A stretch of DNA of 8,239 bases from Bacteroidia bacterium (GCA_025996865.1 BNTV01000164.1:1-8239); one strand, 5' to 3'; counted from the stretch's first letter, positions 1 through 7,098 are shown. Numbers and translations: made by a program. The notes: a model not told the origin generated them from the sequence alone.

Positions 1-2
1 AC

Positions 3-797
3 ACCTATACATTTGATGTTCGAGCCGCAGCCCCAAGTATCACAAACGTTTCACATACAATGCCCGCTGCCGGCGATGTGATTGTGATTACAGGCAAAGG
101 TTTGCAGGAAGTGACAAAAGTAGAATTTCCGGGCAGTGTACAGGCAACGACATTTTCGTCGAATGAAGAAGGTACGGAAGTGACCGTTACCGTGCCGGCA
201 GGCATTTCGCCCGACGGTGGTTCAATCTTGGTTATTGGCGCGAATGGCGGCGCTTATTCACCTGCCTGCTTCAATTACAGGAAAGGTTTAATACACAACT
301 TTGATGATGTGCAAAACTATTCTTGGGGATCAGGCATAGACAATGAGGCTTTGACGTCAGTCATTCCCGCCGGTAAAAAGCCACAATCACAAGGAAGTTA
401 CCAGGTTTTTAATTCAACAGGAAGTCTTGCGGCCAATTCCGATCAGCGTTTCTGGCTTAATTCCAATGTTATAATGACTATCATGTCTGCCATTCCCGCT
501 TCAACTCCGGCCAATGATTGCGGAATACAAATGGATGTTTATGTAGAAGGCGAATGGAATTCGGGAATAATCCGGTTTGCAGTAGCAGATGGCTGGGGTT
601 CTTCCAGATATTGCATGATTTATCAACCTGTTTATGTTGACGGAAAATACGACAAGGCAGCATTTGTTAATCCGGGAGCTTGGTTTACGGTTACTCTGCC
701 GTTTGGCCTCAGCGCTGATTTTGAAGGAAAAAACACTCGGCGATGTAATCACGCAAATGTCTTCCGCTTCTTACAAACAGTCAGGACCTTGGTTTGA
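3..797 (+). CDS. Glycan-binding surface protein (SGBP), 5'-truncated, main part before a frameshift
   Basis: The frame is open from base 3, so the gene starts left of the window; the ATG at 60 is internal. Visible residues about 11-92 look like an IPT/TIG immunoglobulin-like domain (start PSITNVSHTMPAAGD, then VIVITGKGL and a proline/glycine-rich end). The rest, from about residue 93 (FDDVQNYSWGSGI onward), resembles the C-terminal glycan-binding domain of Bacteroidetes surface glycan-binding proteins, with many aromatic residues able to stack on sugars. Known family role: an outer-membrane lipoprotein, encoded after SusC/SusD, that holds the polysaccharide at the cell surface. The xylanase 22 bases downstream makes xylan the likely ligand. 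After the A6 run at 728-733 this frame reads an unrelated tail and stops at 797, while the true C-terminus continues in another frame to 915. Family call is by eye; the N-terminal signal peptide is not in the window. Confidence 0.75.
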   Translation, partial: TYTFDVRAAAPSITNVSHTMPAAGDVIVITGKGLQEVTKVEFPGSVQATTFSSNEEGTEVTVTVPAGISPDGGSILVIGANGGAYSPACFNYRKGLIHNFDDVQNYSWGSGIDNEALTSVIPAGKKPQSQGSYQVFNSTGSLAANSDQRFWLNSNVIMTIMSAIPASTPANDCGIQMDVYVEGEWNSGIIRFAVADGWGSSRYCMIYQPVYVDGKYDKAAFVNPGAWFTVTLPFGLSADFEGKNTRRCNHANVFRFLQTVRTLV

Positions 798-915
798 AAA
801 CAGCGGGATTTCGGATGTTTTCGACCCTGTTCCTTCAACCGAAAAAGTTTATTTCGACAATATTCGCGTAGTGTCTTTGAACACGCCTACTTACAGTGAT
901 TTTCCGGATGAATAA
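733..915 (+). CDS. C-terminal end of the glycan-binding surface protein, in the shifted frame
   Basis: Removing one A from the A6 run at 728-733 joins the preceding frame to this one, giving FEGK followed by TLGDVITQMSSASYKQ and the ending VYFDNIRVVSLN...DFPDE before the TAA at 913-915. A final beta-strand of the form VYFDNIRVV is typical of the C-terminus of beta-sandwich sugar-binding domains, so this is the natural end of the protein and not a separate gene. It has no start codon or promoter of its own; an open frame beginning at an ATG at 634 overlaps it but its first third is a shadow of the upstream frame. With the correction about 303 residues of the protein lie in the window. Confidence 0.7.
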   Translation, partial: TLGDVITQMSSASYKQSGPWFENSGISDVFDPVPSTEKVYFDNIRVVSLNTPTYSDFPDE

Positions 916-937
916 TTAATTAAAAAATATGTATATT

Positions 938-3184
938 ATGAAATTAAAAAACATTATACCATTTGCACTTGTAACATTAATTTTAGGTTTAAATTCGTGT
1001 TACGATGAAAAGATGGAATGGGGAGACCCCTACACGCATCCTGCCGCTAAGGATTTGCCGTTGCAGTTACAAGAAAAAATTTCCCGCTACGAAGCGCTTA
1101 CCGCTTACACCACTTTCAAACTCGGTGTCGGTATTGATTTCAACCTGTATATGAACGATGCGACTTACCGTAACCTCGTCAATCAGAATTTCAAGGAAAT
1201 TACGCCGGGCAACGAGATGAAGCAATCGTCGTTGATGGACAACAGCGGAAATACGGATTTTTCCAAAGCAGATCCAATCATTGAGACGCTGCGGCAAGCA
1301 GGGCTGACTGTGTACGGACATACGCTTGTATGGCACAACCAGCAAAAAGCCAGCTACTTAAATTCACTGATCGCACCGGAAATCATTCCTTCCCCGGGTG
1401 AAAGCCAATTGGACGTAAGCGCCCTGTTGGACGGTTCTTTCACCGGTTGGAACCGGAACAATGCCGGCGGGATAACTATCGTCGAAGGCGCCGGGCTTAA
1501 CAACGGACCCGCTATCTGTTTTGCGACAACGACAGCTGGAAACGAATGGGATACCCAATTGACAAGCCCGGAAATACCGGCCGTGTCGGGACATGCCTAT
1601 CGCTTCTCATTCTATGTCAAATCGGAAGCTGCCGGTCAAGCCCGCGTATCATTTACCGGTATGGCGAATAATTATCCATGGGTAAATGGCGGAGCTTTAT
1701 TCAGCACCTCCGGCGCCTGGACGGAAATCACTTATGATGAAGTGTGGGACAATGCAGCCGAAGCCAATGTACCGTTTACCGCAGTTTCCAATGCCATCAA
1801 AATGGCATTCGACATGGGAAAAGTACCCGGTGTTTATTATGTGGACATCAATTCGCTCAGCGTTATTGACTTGGACGCTGCACCTGCAGAAGTAAACTAC
1901 ATCTCCAACGGCAATTTTGAAAAAGGCGATCTGACCGACTGGACAGCGTCCAATGCCGGAGGCGGCGTTACGGTTACGGCTGATGCCAAATTTGAAGGTA
2001 ACTACGGATTACAGGGCATTGCAAGCGCAAGTTCCGCCAACGAATGGGATTTGCAGTTCCAAAGCGCAGAAATAATGCTTGATCCGGCCAAGACTTACAC
2101 CATGTCGTTCTGGATTAAATCGGACATTGACGGCAAGGGGCGCATTTCCTTCCCCGGATTTACGAATGAATGGCCATGGATGAACTGGGACGGAACAGGC
2201 TCAGGCGCTTTGTTTGATACAAATTCTACATGGAAACAAATCTCATTCGACTTTACGCCAGAATATAAAGAAGGTGTACGTGCCGTAAAATTCAGTTTCG
2301 ATTTGGGAAAAGTAGCAGGAGTCACTTATTTTGTGGATGATGTTAAAGTGGTGGAAAAAGCCGTCGCTTCAGCGCCGGCATTAAGGGCAGGACCTATCAT
2401 CATTGACAAACCCAAGGAAGAAAAGGCAAGAATCCTTGAAGATGTATTAAACAAGTACATTACAGATGTTGCCACACATTTCAAAGGAAAAATAGCAGCT
2501 TGGGATGTTGTAAACGAGCCGATGAACGAAAACGGAACATTGCGCGAAGGTTCGGAAGACCTGTCCGCAACAAGCGTTTTCTACTGGCAATATTATCTGG
2601 GCAAAGATTATGCGGTAAAAGCTTTCAAATGGGCACGGCAAGCCGATCCCGATACCAAACTCTTTATCAACGACTACAATCTGGAATCGGCCAGCGGCGC
2701 CAAACTCGACGGACTGATTACCTACGTACAGTACATTGAAAGCCAGGGCGCAAAGATTGACGGAATCGGCACGCAAATGCACTTGAACATCAACTGGTCG
2801 GATACAACAGCGATTGAAAAAATGTTCCAGAAACTGGCTGCCACCGGCAAGCTGATAAAGATTTCGGAATTGGACATTAAAATTTCCAGTGATGAAAATC
2901 CATCTTCGCCTGTTGCGCCAACTACTGAACAATATGCACAGCAAGCAGACCTGTATCGTTTTGTCGCCCAGGCATACACTAAATACATTCCCGAAGCGCA
3001 ACGCTACGGAATCACCGTTTGGGGAATTTCCGACAACGAAAAGGAACACGAATACTGGTTGACGAATGATGCGCCGAATCTTTGGGATGCCGATTATGCC
3101 CGCAAGCATGCCTACAAAGGTTTTGCCGACGGCTTGGCAGGCAAGGATGTCAGCGCTGATTTTACGGGAGAATTGCAGTATTAA
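938..3184 (+). CDS. GH10 endo-1,4-beta-xylanase lipoprotein with two inserted CBM4/22-like modules
   Basis: Hydrolyses internal beta-1,4 bonds of xylan, probably at the cell surface. I chose the ATG at 938 over the one at 929 because it gives a compact lipoprotein signal (MKLKN, hydrophobic stretch, LNSC lipobox) followed by acidic YDEKME, consistent with surface export. Numbering from 929: GH10 begins near residue 50 and shows GNEMK at 94-98 and TLVWHNQ at 132-138; two related beta-sandwich modules follow at about 166-315 and 324-477; the GH10 barrel resumes near 497 with WDVVNEP (acid/base E530) and ISELDI (nucleophile E647). The modules share NEWD, FSF/MSF, PW and FD(M/L)GKV, so they arose by duplication. 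Tandem CBMs inserted in the barrel are known from Bacteroides and Prevotella xylanases. Both catalytic glutamates are present and the gene looks complete. It follows the glycan-binding protein gene in one operon and a terminator hairpin lies 7 bases after the stop. Confidence 0.95.
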   Translation: MKLKNIIPFALVTLILGLNSCYDEKMEWGDPYTHPAAKDLPLQLQEKISRYEALTAYTTFKLGVGIDFNLYMNDATYRNLVNQNFKEITPGNEMKQSSLMDNSGNTDFSKADPIIETLRQAGLTVYGHTLVWHNQQKASYLNSLIAPEIIPSPGESQLDVSALLDGSFTGWNRNNAGGITIVEGAGLNNGPAICFATTTAGNEWDTQLTSPEIPAVSGHAYRFSFYVKSEAAGQARVSFTGMANNYPWVNGGALFSTSGAWTEITYDEVWDNAAEANVPFTAVSNAIKMAFDMGKVPGVYYVDINSLSVIDLDAAPAEVNYISNGNFEKGDLTDWTASNAGGGVTVTADAKFEGNYGLQGIASASSANEWDLQFQSAEIMLDPAKTYTMSFWIKSDIDGKGRISFPGFTNEWPWMNWDGTGSGALFDTNSTWKQISFDFTPEYKEGVRAVKFSFDLGKVAGVTYFVDDVKVVEKAVASAPALRAGPIIIDKPKEEKARILEDVLNKYITDVATHFKGKIAAWDVVNEPMNENGTLREGSEDLSATSVFYWQYYLGKDYAVKAFKWARQADPDTKLFINDYNLESASGAKLDGLITYVQYIESQGAKIDGIGTQMHLNINWSDTTAIEKMFQKLAATGKLIKISELDIKISSDENPSSPVAPTTEQYAQQADLYRFVAQAYTKYIPEAQRYGITVWGISDNEKEHEYWLTNDAPNLWDADYARKHAYKGFADGLAGKDVSADFTGELQY

Positions 3185-3191
3185 TTAAAGA

Positions 3192-3252
3192 ATCGTCCTG
3201 TCTCTACTCGTTTACAAAACGAACGAATGGAGACAGGACGATAATAATTTTA
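3192..3252 (+). terminator. Hairpin terminator after the xylanase gene
   Basis: ATCGTCCTGTCTC at 3192-3204 pairs perfectly with GAGACAGGACGAT at 3230-3242. A second, inner stem, TCGTTT (3208-3213) with AAACGA (3217-3222), lies in the loop. The bases after the stem (AATAATTTT) form a weak T-rich tract. Its place just behind the last stop codon of the operon, and the lack of another + strand gene for about 390 bases, support transcription termination. The tract on the opposite strand (CTTTAATT) is also AT-rich, but no - strand gene ends here. Confidence 0.8.
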
Positions 3253-3527
3253 AACATTCCTGTTTTCTATTCGGAATAATTTTCATACATTTGCAATCGA
3301 AGATATAATTTTTGTGCCCATGATAAAAAAGCGTAACAAATACACACAATATAAAATAGCGATTTGCTGTTATTCTTGAATAGCAAACCCAAAAAATCAA
3401 AAATAACCAACCTCAAAACAAAAGCCAAATAACAGAAATAAAATATCTGTAAATCAATTATTTATATCTAAAATTAAAAGCCAAAAACAAAACTTTGATT
3501 TCTCTTCGATTGATATTTTTGAGCCTT

Positions 3528-3581
3528 ATTTTGTTACTTACTTGTTATTTGAATTTTTTAATTTTGTTACTCATACTTGTT
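3528..3581. repeat. Near-direct repeat upstream of the recombinase
   Basis: ATTTTGTTACTTACTTGTT at 3528-3546 recurs as ATTTTGTTACTCATACTTGTT at 3561-3581: an identical 11-base start, a two-base CA insertion, then TACTTGTT. The copies begin 33 bases apart, about three DNA turns. Repeats of this kind close to integrase genes can be arm-type binding sites for the recombinase's N-terminal domain; that role is an inference. The AT-rich background makes chance similarity possible. Confidence 0.45.
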
Positions 3582-3607
3582 GCTTACAAATAATACATTT
3601 ACCTTTG
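3576..3607 (+). promoter_or_regulatory. Probable Bacteroidetes promoter of the recombinase gene
   Basis: A -7 box TACCTTTG at 3600-3607 fits TAnnTTTG exactly. A -33 element CTTG (3576-3579; consensus TTTG) lies 20 bases before it, the normal spacing. The ATG at 3630 follows 22 bases after the -7 box, giving a short leader. The second copy of the near-direct repeat overlaps the -33 element, so recombinase binding there could regulate its own gene (inference). Confidence 0.55.
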
Positions 3608-3629
3608 CATCATCTTAATAATTACGGCA

Positions 3630-4091
3630 ATGGAAAAGAGAACAAAAGGCATATCAAAAGTCAAAGAGCCAATACGATTGAGGATAAAAAAACTATCCAA
3701 CGGCAATCAATCGCTTTATCTGGATTTTTATTTCGAGGGGAAAAGGGAATACGAGTTTCTGAAACTGTATTTAGTTCCCGAAACTTTCGCAACAAACAAG
3801 GAAGCCAATCGGGAAACATGGAAACTTGCCAATGCCATCAAAGCCCAAAAGATTGTGGAACTGCAAAACAACCGGCATGGTTTTTCTATGGGGTCGGTAC
3901 GGTCAAAAGTCAATTTAATTGAGTATGTGCAACTATTGGCAGAGAAAAAACGGACAAAAGCGGGTGGCGATAAACGAGGTACTTGCATGTCTTACATAGC
4001 GTTGGCACATCACTTGAAAATTTACAGTGGCGCAAAAACGGCATTTAGAGAAATAGACAAAACTACTGTCAAGGATTTGTTGAATACCTGA
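3630..4091 (+). CDS. Tyrosine recombinase/integrase, N-terminal part (before a frameshift)
   Basis: This is the DNA-binding half of a Bacteroidetes-type site-specific tyrosine recombinase. Residues about 15-75 (IRLRIKKLSNGNQSLYLDFYFEGKREYEFL...) look like the arm-type DNA-binding domain of these integrases, and about 95-150 (VNLIEYVQLLAEKK...YIALAHHLKIYSG) like the SAM-like core-binding helices. The frame runs into a premature TGA at 4089 just after the phrase IDKTTVKD. One missing base near 4073-4075 (for example AAGGGATTT changed to AAGGATTT) explains it: restoring it gives TVKGFVEYLKTA, the usual form of this linker, and the catalytic domain follows. With that correction the protein is about 387 residues, normal for the family. 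As written, this fragment has no catalytic residues and could not recombine DNA. Confidence 0.8.
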   Translation: MEKRTKGISKVKEPIRLRIKKLSNGNQSLYLDFYFEGKREYEFLKLYLVPETFATNKEANRETWKLANAIKAQKIVELQNNRHGFSMGSVRSKVNLIEYVQLLAEKKRTKAGGDKRGTCMSYIALAHHLKIYSGAKTAFREIDKTTVKDLLNT

Positions 4092-4792
4092 AAACTGCTG
4101 TAAATGCCAACAATGGGAAACGCTTGTCGGTCAATACACAATGGGGGTATATGAAAAATTTGGAAACGGTTATCAACAGCGCCATTTCGGACGAAATCGC
4201 CGATAGCAACCCTTTTAAGCAGATTAAATCGGAGAACAAGCCAAAAAAACTGACTACAGAAGTGTGTTACCTGAGTATAGAAGAAGTGAATACGCTTGTC
4301 AATACGCCCTGTTTTTATCCAAATATCAAAAGCGGCTTTTTGTTTGCCTGTTTCAGCGGGTTGCGTTTCAGCGATGTAAAAGGGCTTACATGGGGAAAGT
4401 TACAAAGAGATAACGGCGGGAGTATGTTTATCAATTATGTTCAAAAGAAAACAGAAAAACAGGAATATTTGCCGATTAGCAAGTCGGCGGTAAAGTATTT
4501 GCCGGAAAGAGGCGATGCAAAAGATGATGATTCGGTTTTCAAGTTTCCGGGTGGCGGATATGTGAATTTACAGTTGCGACAATGGGCATTTACGGCAGGG
4601 ATAAAGAAGAAAGTAACTTTTCATGTTGCACGACATACGAACGCAACCTTGCTGTTAAGTTTGGAAGTGCCGATTGAAACGGTTAGTAAGATTTTGGGAC
4701 ATTCCGATATAAAGACTACTCAGATTTATGCGAAAGTCATAGACAAGAGCAAGCGGGATGCGGTGGATAAATTGGATGGTTTGACAGAATAA
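4076..4792 (+). CDS. Tyrosine recombinase/integrase, C-terminal catalytic part
   Basis: The catalytic domain is complete. Numbering from a TTG at 4124, it shows FSGLRFSDV (first arginine, R81), a lysine in the beta-hairpin (K108 or K109 in QKKTEKQEYLPI), HVARH (H167 and R170), LGHSDIKTTQIYAKV (H193 and nucleophile tyrosine Y202). These residues carry out strand cleavage and joining through a 3'-phosphotyrosine. The frame is already coding from 4076 (FVEYLKTAVNA), upstream of any plausible start, so it is the continuation of the gene starting at 3630 and not an independent protein. If translated alone from TTG it would lack most DNA binding. The toxin-antitoxin promoter begins 40 bases after the stop. 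I infer that the recombinase served an integrated element containing the genes to its right. Confidence 0.85.
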   Translation, partial: FVEYLKTAVNANNGKRLSVNTQWGYMKNLETVINSAISDEIADSNPFKQIKSENKPKKLTTEVCYLSIEEVNTLVNTPCFYPNIKSGFLFACFSGLRFSDVKGLTWGKLQRDNGGSMFINYVQKKTEKQEYLPISKSAVKYLPERGDAKDDDSVFKFPGGGYVNLQLRQWAFTAGIKKKVTFHVARHTNATLLLSLEVPIETVSKILGHSDIKTTQIYAKVIDKSKRDAVDKLDGLTE

Positions 4793-4832
4793 AGTAAGTA
4801 TAGCGTGCAAACTGAAGAAATATTGTTTAAAG

Positions 4833-4864
4833 TTTGTTCTTGTCGCAAAAGTTTACTACTTTTG
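4833..4864 (+). promoter_or_regulatory. Promoter of the AbiE operon
   Basis: A -33 box TTTG (4833-4836) and a -7 box TACTTTTG (4857-4864) match the Bacteroidetes consensus exactly and are 20 bases apart. Transcription should start near 4870, leaving about 15 bases before the ATG at 4886. This short leader, together with the stop codons and hairpin position, favours the ATG at 4886 over an in-frame GTG at 4805, which lies upstream of the promoter. Confidence 0.75.
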
Positions 4865-4873
4865 CGACAAGAA
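4837..4873. promoter_or_regulatory. Perfect inverted-repeat operator over the AbiE promoter
   Basis: TTCTTGTCGCAAAAGT (4837-4852) and ACTTTTGCGACAAGAA (4858-4873) form a perfect 16-bp inverted repeat around a 5-base centre. The right arm contains most of the -7 box and reaches the expected transcription start, and the left arm begins directly after the -33 box. AbiEi antitoxins of the type IV systems are known to bind inverted repeats in their own promoters and repress them through an N-terminal winged helix-turn-helix, so this is most likely the autoregulation site. A cis-acting hairpin or terminator for the recombinase transcript is a weaker alternative, since no T tract follows the right arm. 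Confidence 0.75.
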
Positions 4874-4885
4874 TCAATAGTAAAT

Positions 4886-5500
4886 ATGGATTATAGCATT
4901 GAATATAAAATATTTAGGAATATGCAATTGGCAAAACGTAAAAAAGTTTTTTTCACAAATGACTTTCTTAAATTCGGCAATTACAAAGCATGCAATAAAG
5001 CGCTTGAGCGTTTAGTTGAGCAGAAAAAGATTTTGCGCGTAGGCAGAGGCACGTATGCTATTCCTAAAAAGAGTGATTTATTGGGGGATATTCCTCCCAC
5101 TTCGGATGATATAGTAAAGGCTATTGTTAAACGCGACCATGCAAAAATAATTCCTACCGGATTATTAGCTGAAAATTTACTCGGCTTATCCACACAAGTG
5201 CCTGCAAAAAGGATTTATTTGACCGACGGGAGTCCGCGAAAATTACAGATAGACGGCGGGACTGTTATTTTCAAAAAGACATCGCCGAAGAATTTAGCAT
5301 CGAAAGGAAAAATCAGTACCTTGGTTATTCAGGCATTGAAGTCGATTCGGAAAGACAGAATAACCGATTACGAAATAGAAAAAGTGGTAAATCATTTGAA
5401 GAAAGAAAATCCGAAGTATGTCGCGCATGATATGAAATATGCACCGCTTTGGATTCGTGAAATTATGAATAAAGCAATTATGAAACCTGAAAATCAATGA
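4886..5500 (+). CDS. AbiEi-type antitoxin (type IV toxin-antitoxin, DUF6088-like)
   Basis: A 204-residue protein counted from the ATG at 4886. Residues about 10-58 form a winged helix-turn-helix: VFFTNDFLKFGNYKACNKAL, then ERLVEQKKILRVGRGTYAIP, whose end is the wing. This resembles the DNA-binding start of AbiEi/DUF6088 proteins. The rest (about 70-204) is a mixed alpha/beta region fitting the antitoxin domain, including PTGLLAENLLGLSTQVP and KRIYLTDGSPRKLQI. Known family role: it neutralises the AbiEii nucleotidyltransferase without a stable protein complex, and represses the operon by binding inverted repeats in the promoter. The stop codon overlaps the toxin's start (ATGA at 5497-5500), so the two are translationally coupled. 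The perfect inverted repeat at 4837-4873 supports autoregulation. The family name within AbiEi-like proteins is less certain than the operon type. Confidence 0.85.
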   Translation: MDYSIEYKIFRNMQLAKRKKVFFTNDFLKFGNYKACNKALERLVEQKKILRVGRGTYAIPKKSDLLGDIPPTSDDIVKAIVKRDHAKIIPTGLLAENLLGLSTQVPAKRIYLTDGSPRKLQIDGGTVIFKKTSPKNLASKGKISTLVIQALKSIRKDRITDYEIEKVVNHLKKENPKYVAHDMKYAPLWIREIMNKAIMKPENQ

Positions 5501-6483
5501 ATTGGAATCAACTAAACTTAGATGAAAAATTAAAAACTTTAGAAGATGTCAGGAAAAGGCACAAGTTTGAATTGTTTATCATCGAAAAAGATTGGTGGGT
5601 AGTGCAAACTTTGCGTTTGATTACTCAAATGGAAATTGCACAACACACTGTATTTAAGGGAGGTACGTCCTTGAGTAAGGCGTGGGGATTGATTGACCGA
5701 TTCAGTGAAGACATAGATTTGGCGATTAACCGCGAATTTTTCGGATTTCTAGGAGATATTAGCCGGACACAGGTTGGAAAACTGAAAGATGCTTCAAGCA
5801 AATATATTTCAAACGATTTTCTGCTTTCATTGCAAAAAGCCTTTGATGATGAGGGATTTAAAGACGTTCGTCTTGCTGTTACAGATGAAAAAGCCCCCGA
5901 TGACGACCCAGTGAAAATAGAAGTACGCTATCCGACCGTTACGCAATATTCGGCTTATGTGCAACCGCGTGTGCTGTTGGAAATCGGTAGCCGTTCGATG
6001 ATGGAACCTTCTACTGTGCGCTCGTTCCGGTCAATGATTGGCGAAACATTTTCAGATTTGCCGTTTGCCGATGAAGACATACAAATTCGTTGTGTTAATC
6101 CCGAACGGACTTTTCTGGAAAAATTGTTCCTTTTGCATGAAGAACACCAACGCCCGAAAGAAAAAATGAAGATAAAAGGCAAAAGCCGTCATTTCTATGA
6201 CATTTACAGGATTGCTCAAACGGAATATGCCGATAAAGCCATAGCCGACAAAGAACTGTATAAATCTATTGTTGCTCATCGAGAACGGTTTTCAAAATTA
6301 GGTGGTGTGGATTATGCTTCGCATTTTCCGCCGAATTTGAATCCGATACCGCCTGCGGAATTGATGTCGGAATGGGAAAGGGATTATGCGGAGATACAGG
6401 GGCAAATGATTGTGGATGAGAATATCTTGTTTCAACAAGTCTTGGAAAAGATAATGCAGATTACTGGAAAGATAAATGGATGA
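5497..6483 (+). CDS. AbiEii/AbiGii-type nucleotidyltransferase toxin
   Basis: A 328-residue protein of the DNA polymerase beta-like nucleotidyltransferase fold. Motifs in order: FKGGTSLSKAWGL (53-65; the nucleotide-binding GS motif), RFSEDIDLAI (68-77; metal-binding D72 and D74), IEVRYP (141-146) and RVLLEIGSR (158-166) for the next strands, RTFLEKLFLLHEEHQRP (204-220), and KSRHFYDIYRI (229-239), whose tyrosine-aspartate helix is typical of AbiEii/AbiGii toxins. These enzymes bind nucleotides and, in studied relatives, modify tRNA 3' ends to halt growth, giving abortive infection against phage or stabilising mobile DNA. No motif residue appears lost, and the length is usual, so it looks active. 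It overlaps the antitoxin gene by four bases and converges with the - strand kinase gene, whose stop codon begins 13 bases after this one; I see no hairpin in that gap. Confidence 0.9.
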   Translation: MNWNQLNLDEKLKTLEDVRKRHKFELFIIEKDWWVVQTLRLITQMEIAQHTVFKGGTSLSKAWGLIDRFSEDIDLAINREFFGFLGDISRTQVGKLKDASSKYISNDFLLSLQKAFDDEGFKDVRLAVTDEKAPDDDPVKIEVRYPTVTQYSAYVQPRVLLEIGSRSMMEPSTVRSFRSMIGETFSDLPFADEDIQIRCVNPERTFLEKLFLLHEEHQRPKEKMKIKGKSRHFYDIYRIAQTEYADKAIADKELYKSIVAHRERFSKLGGVDYASHFPPNLNPIPPAELMSEWERDYAEIQGQMIVDENILFQQVLEKIMQITGKING

Positions 6484-6495
6484 GAAATTATTAAT

Positions 6496-7098
6496 TTACG
6501 TTAGGAAATATTCATCCATTAACTTTTCACATTTTTCAATTGCTTCATCCATATTTGCGTAATTAATAATGATAAACCCATTTTTCAGACAAATATTTTT
6601 TAGATTTTCATGTATTTCTATAATGCGTGATTCATATTTATAATATAGTGTATCTTTGTATCCTAACTGATTTTTTTTTGATGCAAATTCAACGCTAAAC
6701 TTATTGCGTGTTTTTCCTTTATATTCAAATCTTTCAGTGGGTGTTGATTGATTATTCAAAAATATTTTCAAATATGGAGCATCTTTAATGGTCTTTATAA
6801 ATGTATTGGAAAAATGCATGCCTTCAAATATCATTTTCTCTCCGCGTGATTCATAAATGTCCATCACTTTCAATATTGTTTCAGAAATAATATCTTTCTG
6901 CTTATTTAGGTCATTTTCTTTCATCATATAAGTTGATGTTGAATAAACCCTATTGCCGTAATTATTAACAGCATAAAAATTTCGCACCATATCAGTTGTT
7001 AATACACCTGAAAAATCATATTTTGCAGCTAATTTCAGAGCAATTAATGATTTTCCATGAAAAGAACCTGCCGCAATGAATACAAATTTATTACTCAT
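6496..7098 (-). CDS. Small P-loop kinase, 2-phosphoglycerate kinase-like
   Basis: A 200-residue protein with a nucleotide-kinase layout. The start KFVFIAAGSFHGKSLIALKL gives a hydrophobic strand and a P-loop at residues 10-17 (AGSFHGKS; the usual first glycine is alanine). VLTTDMVRNFY (32-42) resembles the ISTDxIR segment and MIFEGMHFSNTF (89-100) the IEGxH strand of 2-phosphoglycerate kinases and related Zeta/AAA_33 kinases; an arginine/lysine-rich stretch at 121-142 could be the lid. The likely reaction is ATP-dependent phosphorylation of a small hydroxylated acid or sugar, but the substrate is not readable. It begins 22 bases after the RubisCO-like gene on the same strand, so they share a transcript, and the product of one may be the substrate of the other (inference). 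It is far richer in A+T than the xylanase region. A Zeta-like toxin is an alternative, but no antitoxin is adjacent in the window. Confidence 0.7.
   Translation of the reverse strand: MSNKFVFIAAGSFHGKSLIALKLAAKYDFSGVLTTDMVRNFYAVNNYGNRVYSTSTYMMKENDLNKQKDIISETILKVMDIYESRGEKMIFEGMHFSNTFIKTIKDAPYLKIFLNNQSTPTERFEYKGKTRNKFSVEFASKKNQLGYKDTLYYKYESRIIEIHENLKNICLKNGFIIINYANMDEAIEKCEKLMDEYFLT

Larger units (their letters stand above)
3253..3629. other. AT-rich intergenic region between xylan operon and recombinase
   Basis: No convincing gene is present. The longest start-to-stop frame I considered on the + strand is a 19-codon one from the ATG at 3320, which I do not call. A TACATTTG box at 3286-3293 matches the Bacteroidetes -7 element, but the matching -33 position holds only a T run (3263-3266), so promoter use is uncertain. 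The right part contains a near-direct repeat (3528-3581) and the recombinase promoter (3576-3607). This is where a recombination (attachment) site next to the integrase would be expected, but I cannot identify one with confidence. Confidence 0.5.

Noticed and set aside
2447..3109. A 220-codon open frame on the - strand inside the xylanase gene
   Set aside because: It lies fully opposite the GH10 catalytic region with its active-site motifs; the translation is rich in F, V and C and shows no recognisable domain. It is a shadow of a well-supported gene.
709..3163. TCAGCGCTGATTTT found at 709-722 and again at 3150-3163
   Set aside because: Both copies encode SADF in different proteins and have no shared flanks; the palindromic centre is probably coincidence and not a mobile-element end.
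3320..3379. A 19-codon frame starting MIKKRNKYTQ behind the TACATTTG box
   Set aside because: Very short, AT-rich surroundings, no family resemblance and no good -33 element for the upstream box.
3362..3388. Weak hairpin TTTGC...TATT/AATA...GCAAA
   Set aside because: The stem is short with a three-base bulge and no T tract follows on the + strand, so it does not support a terminator call.
4805..4885. Longer antitoxin reading frame from the GTG at 4805
   Set aside because: That start lies upstream of the consensus promoter and would translate the operator repeat; ATG 4886 directly precedes the winged helix-turn-helix.
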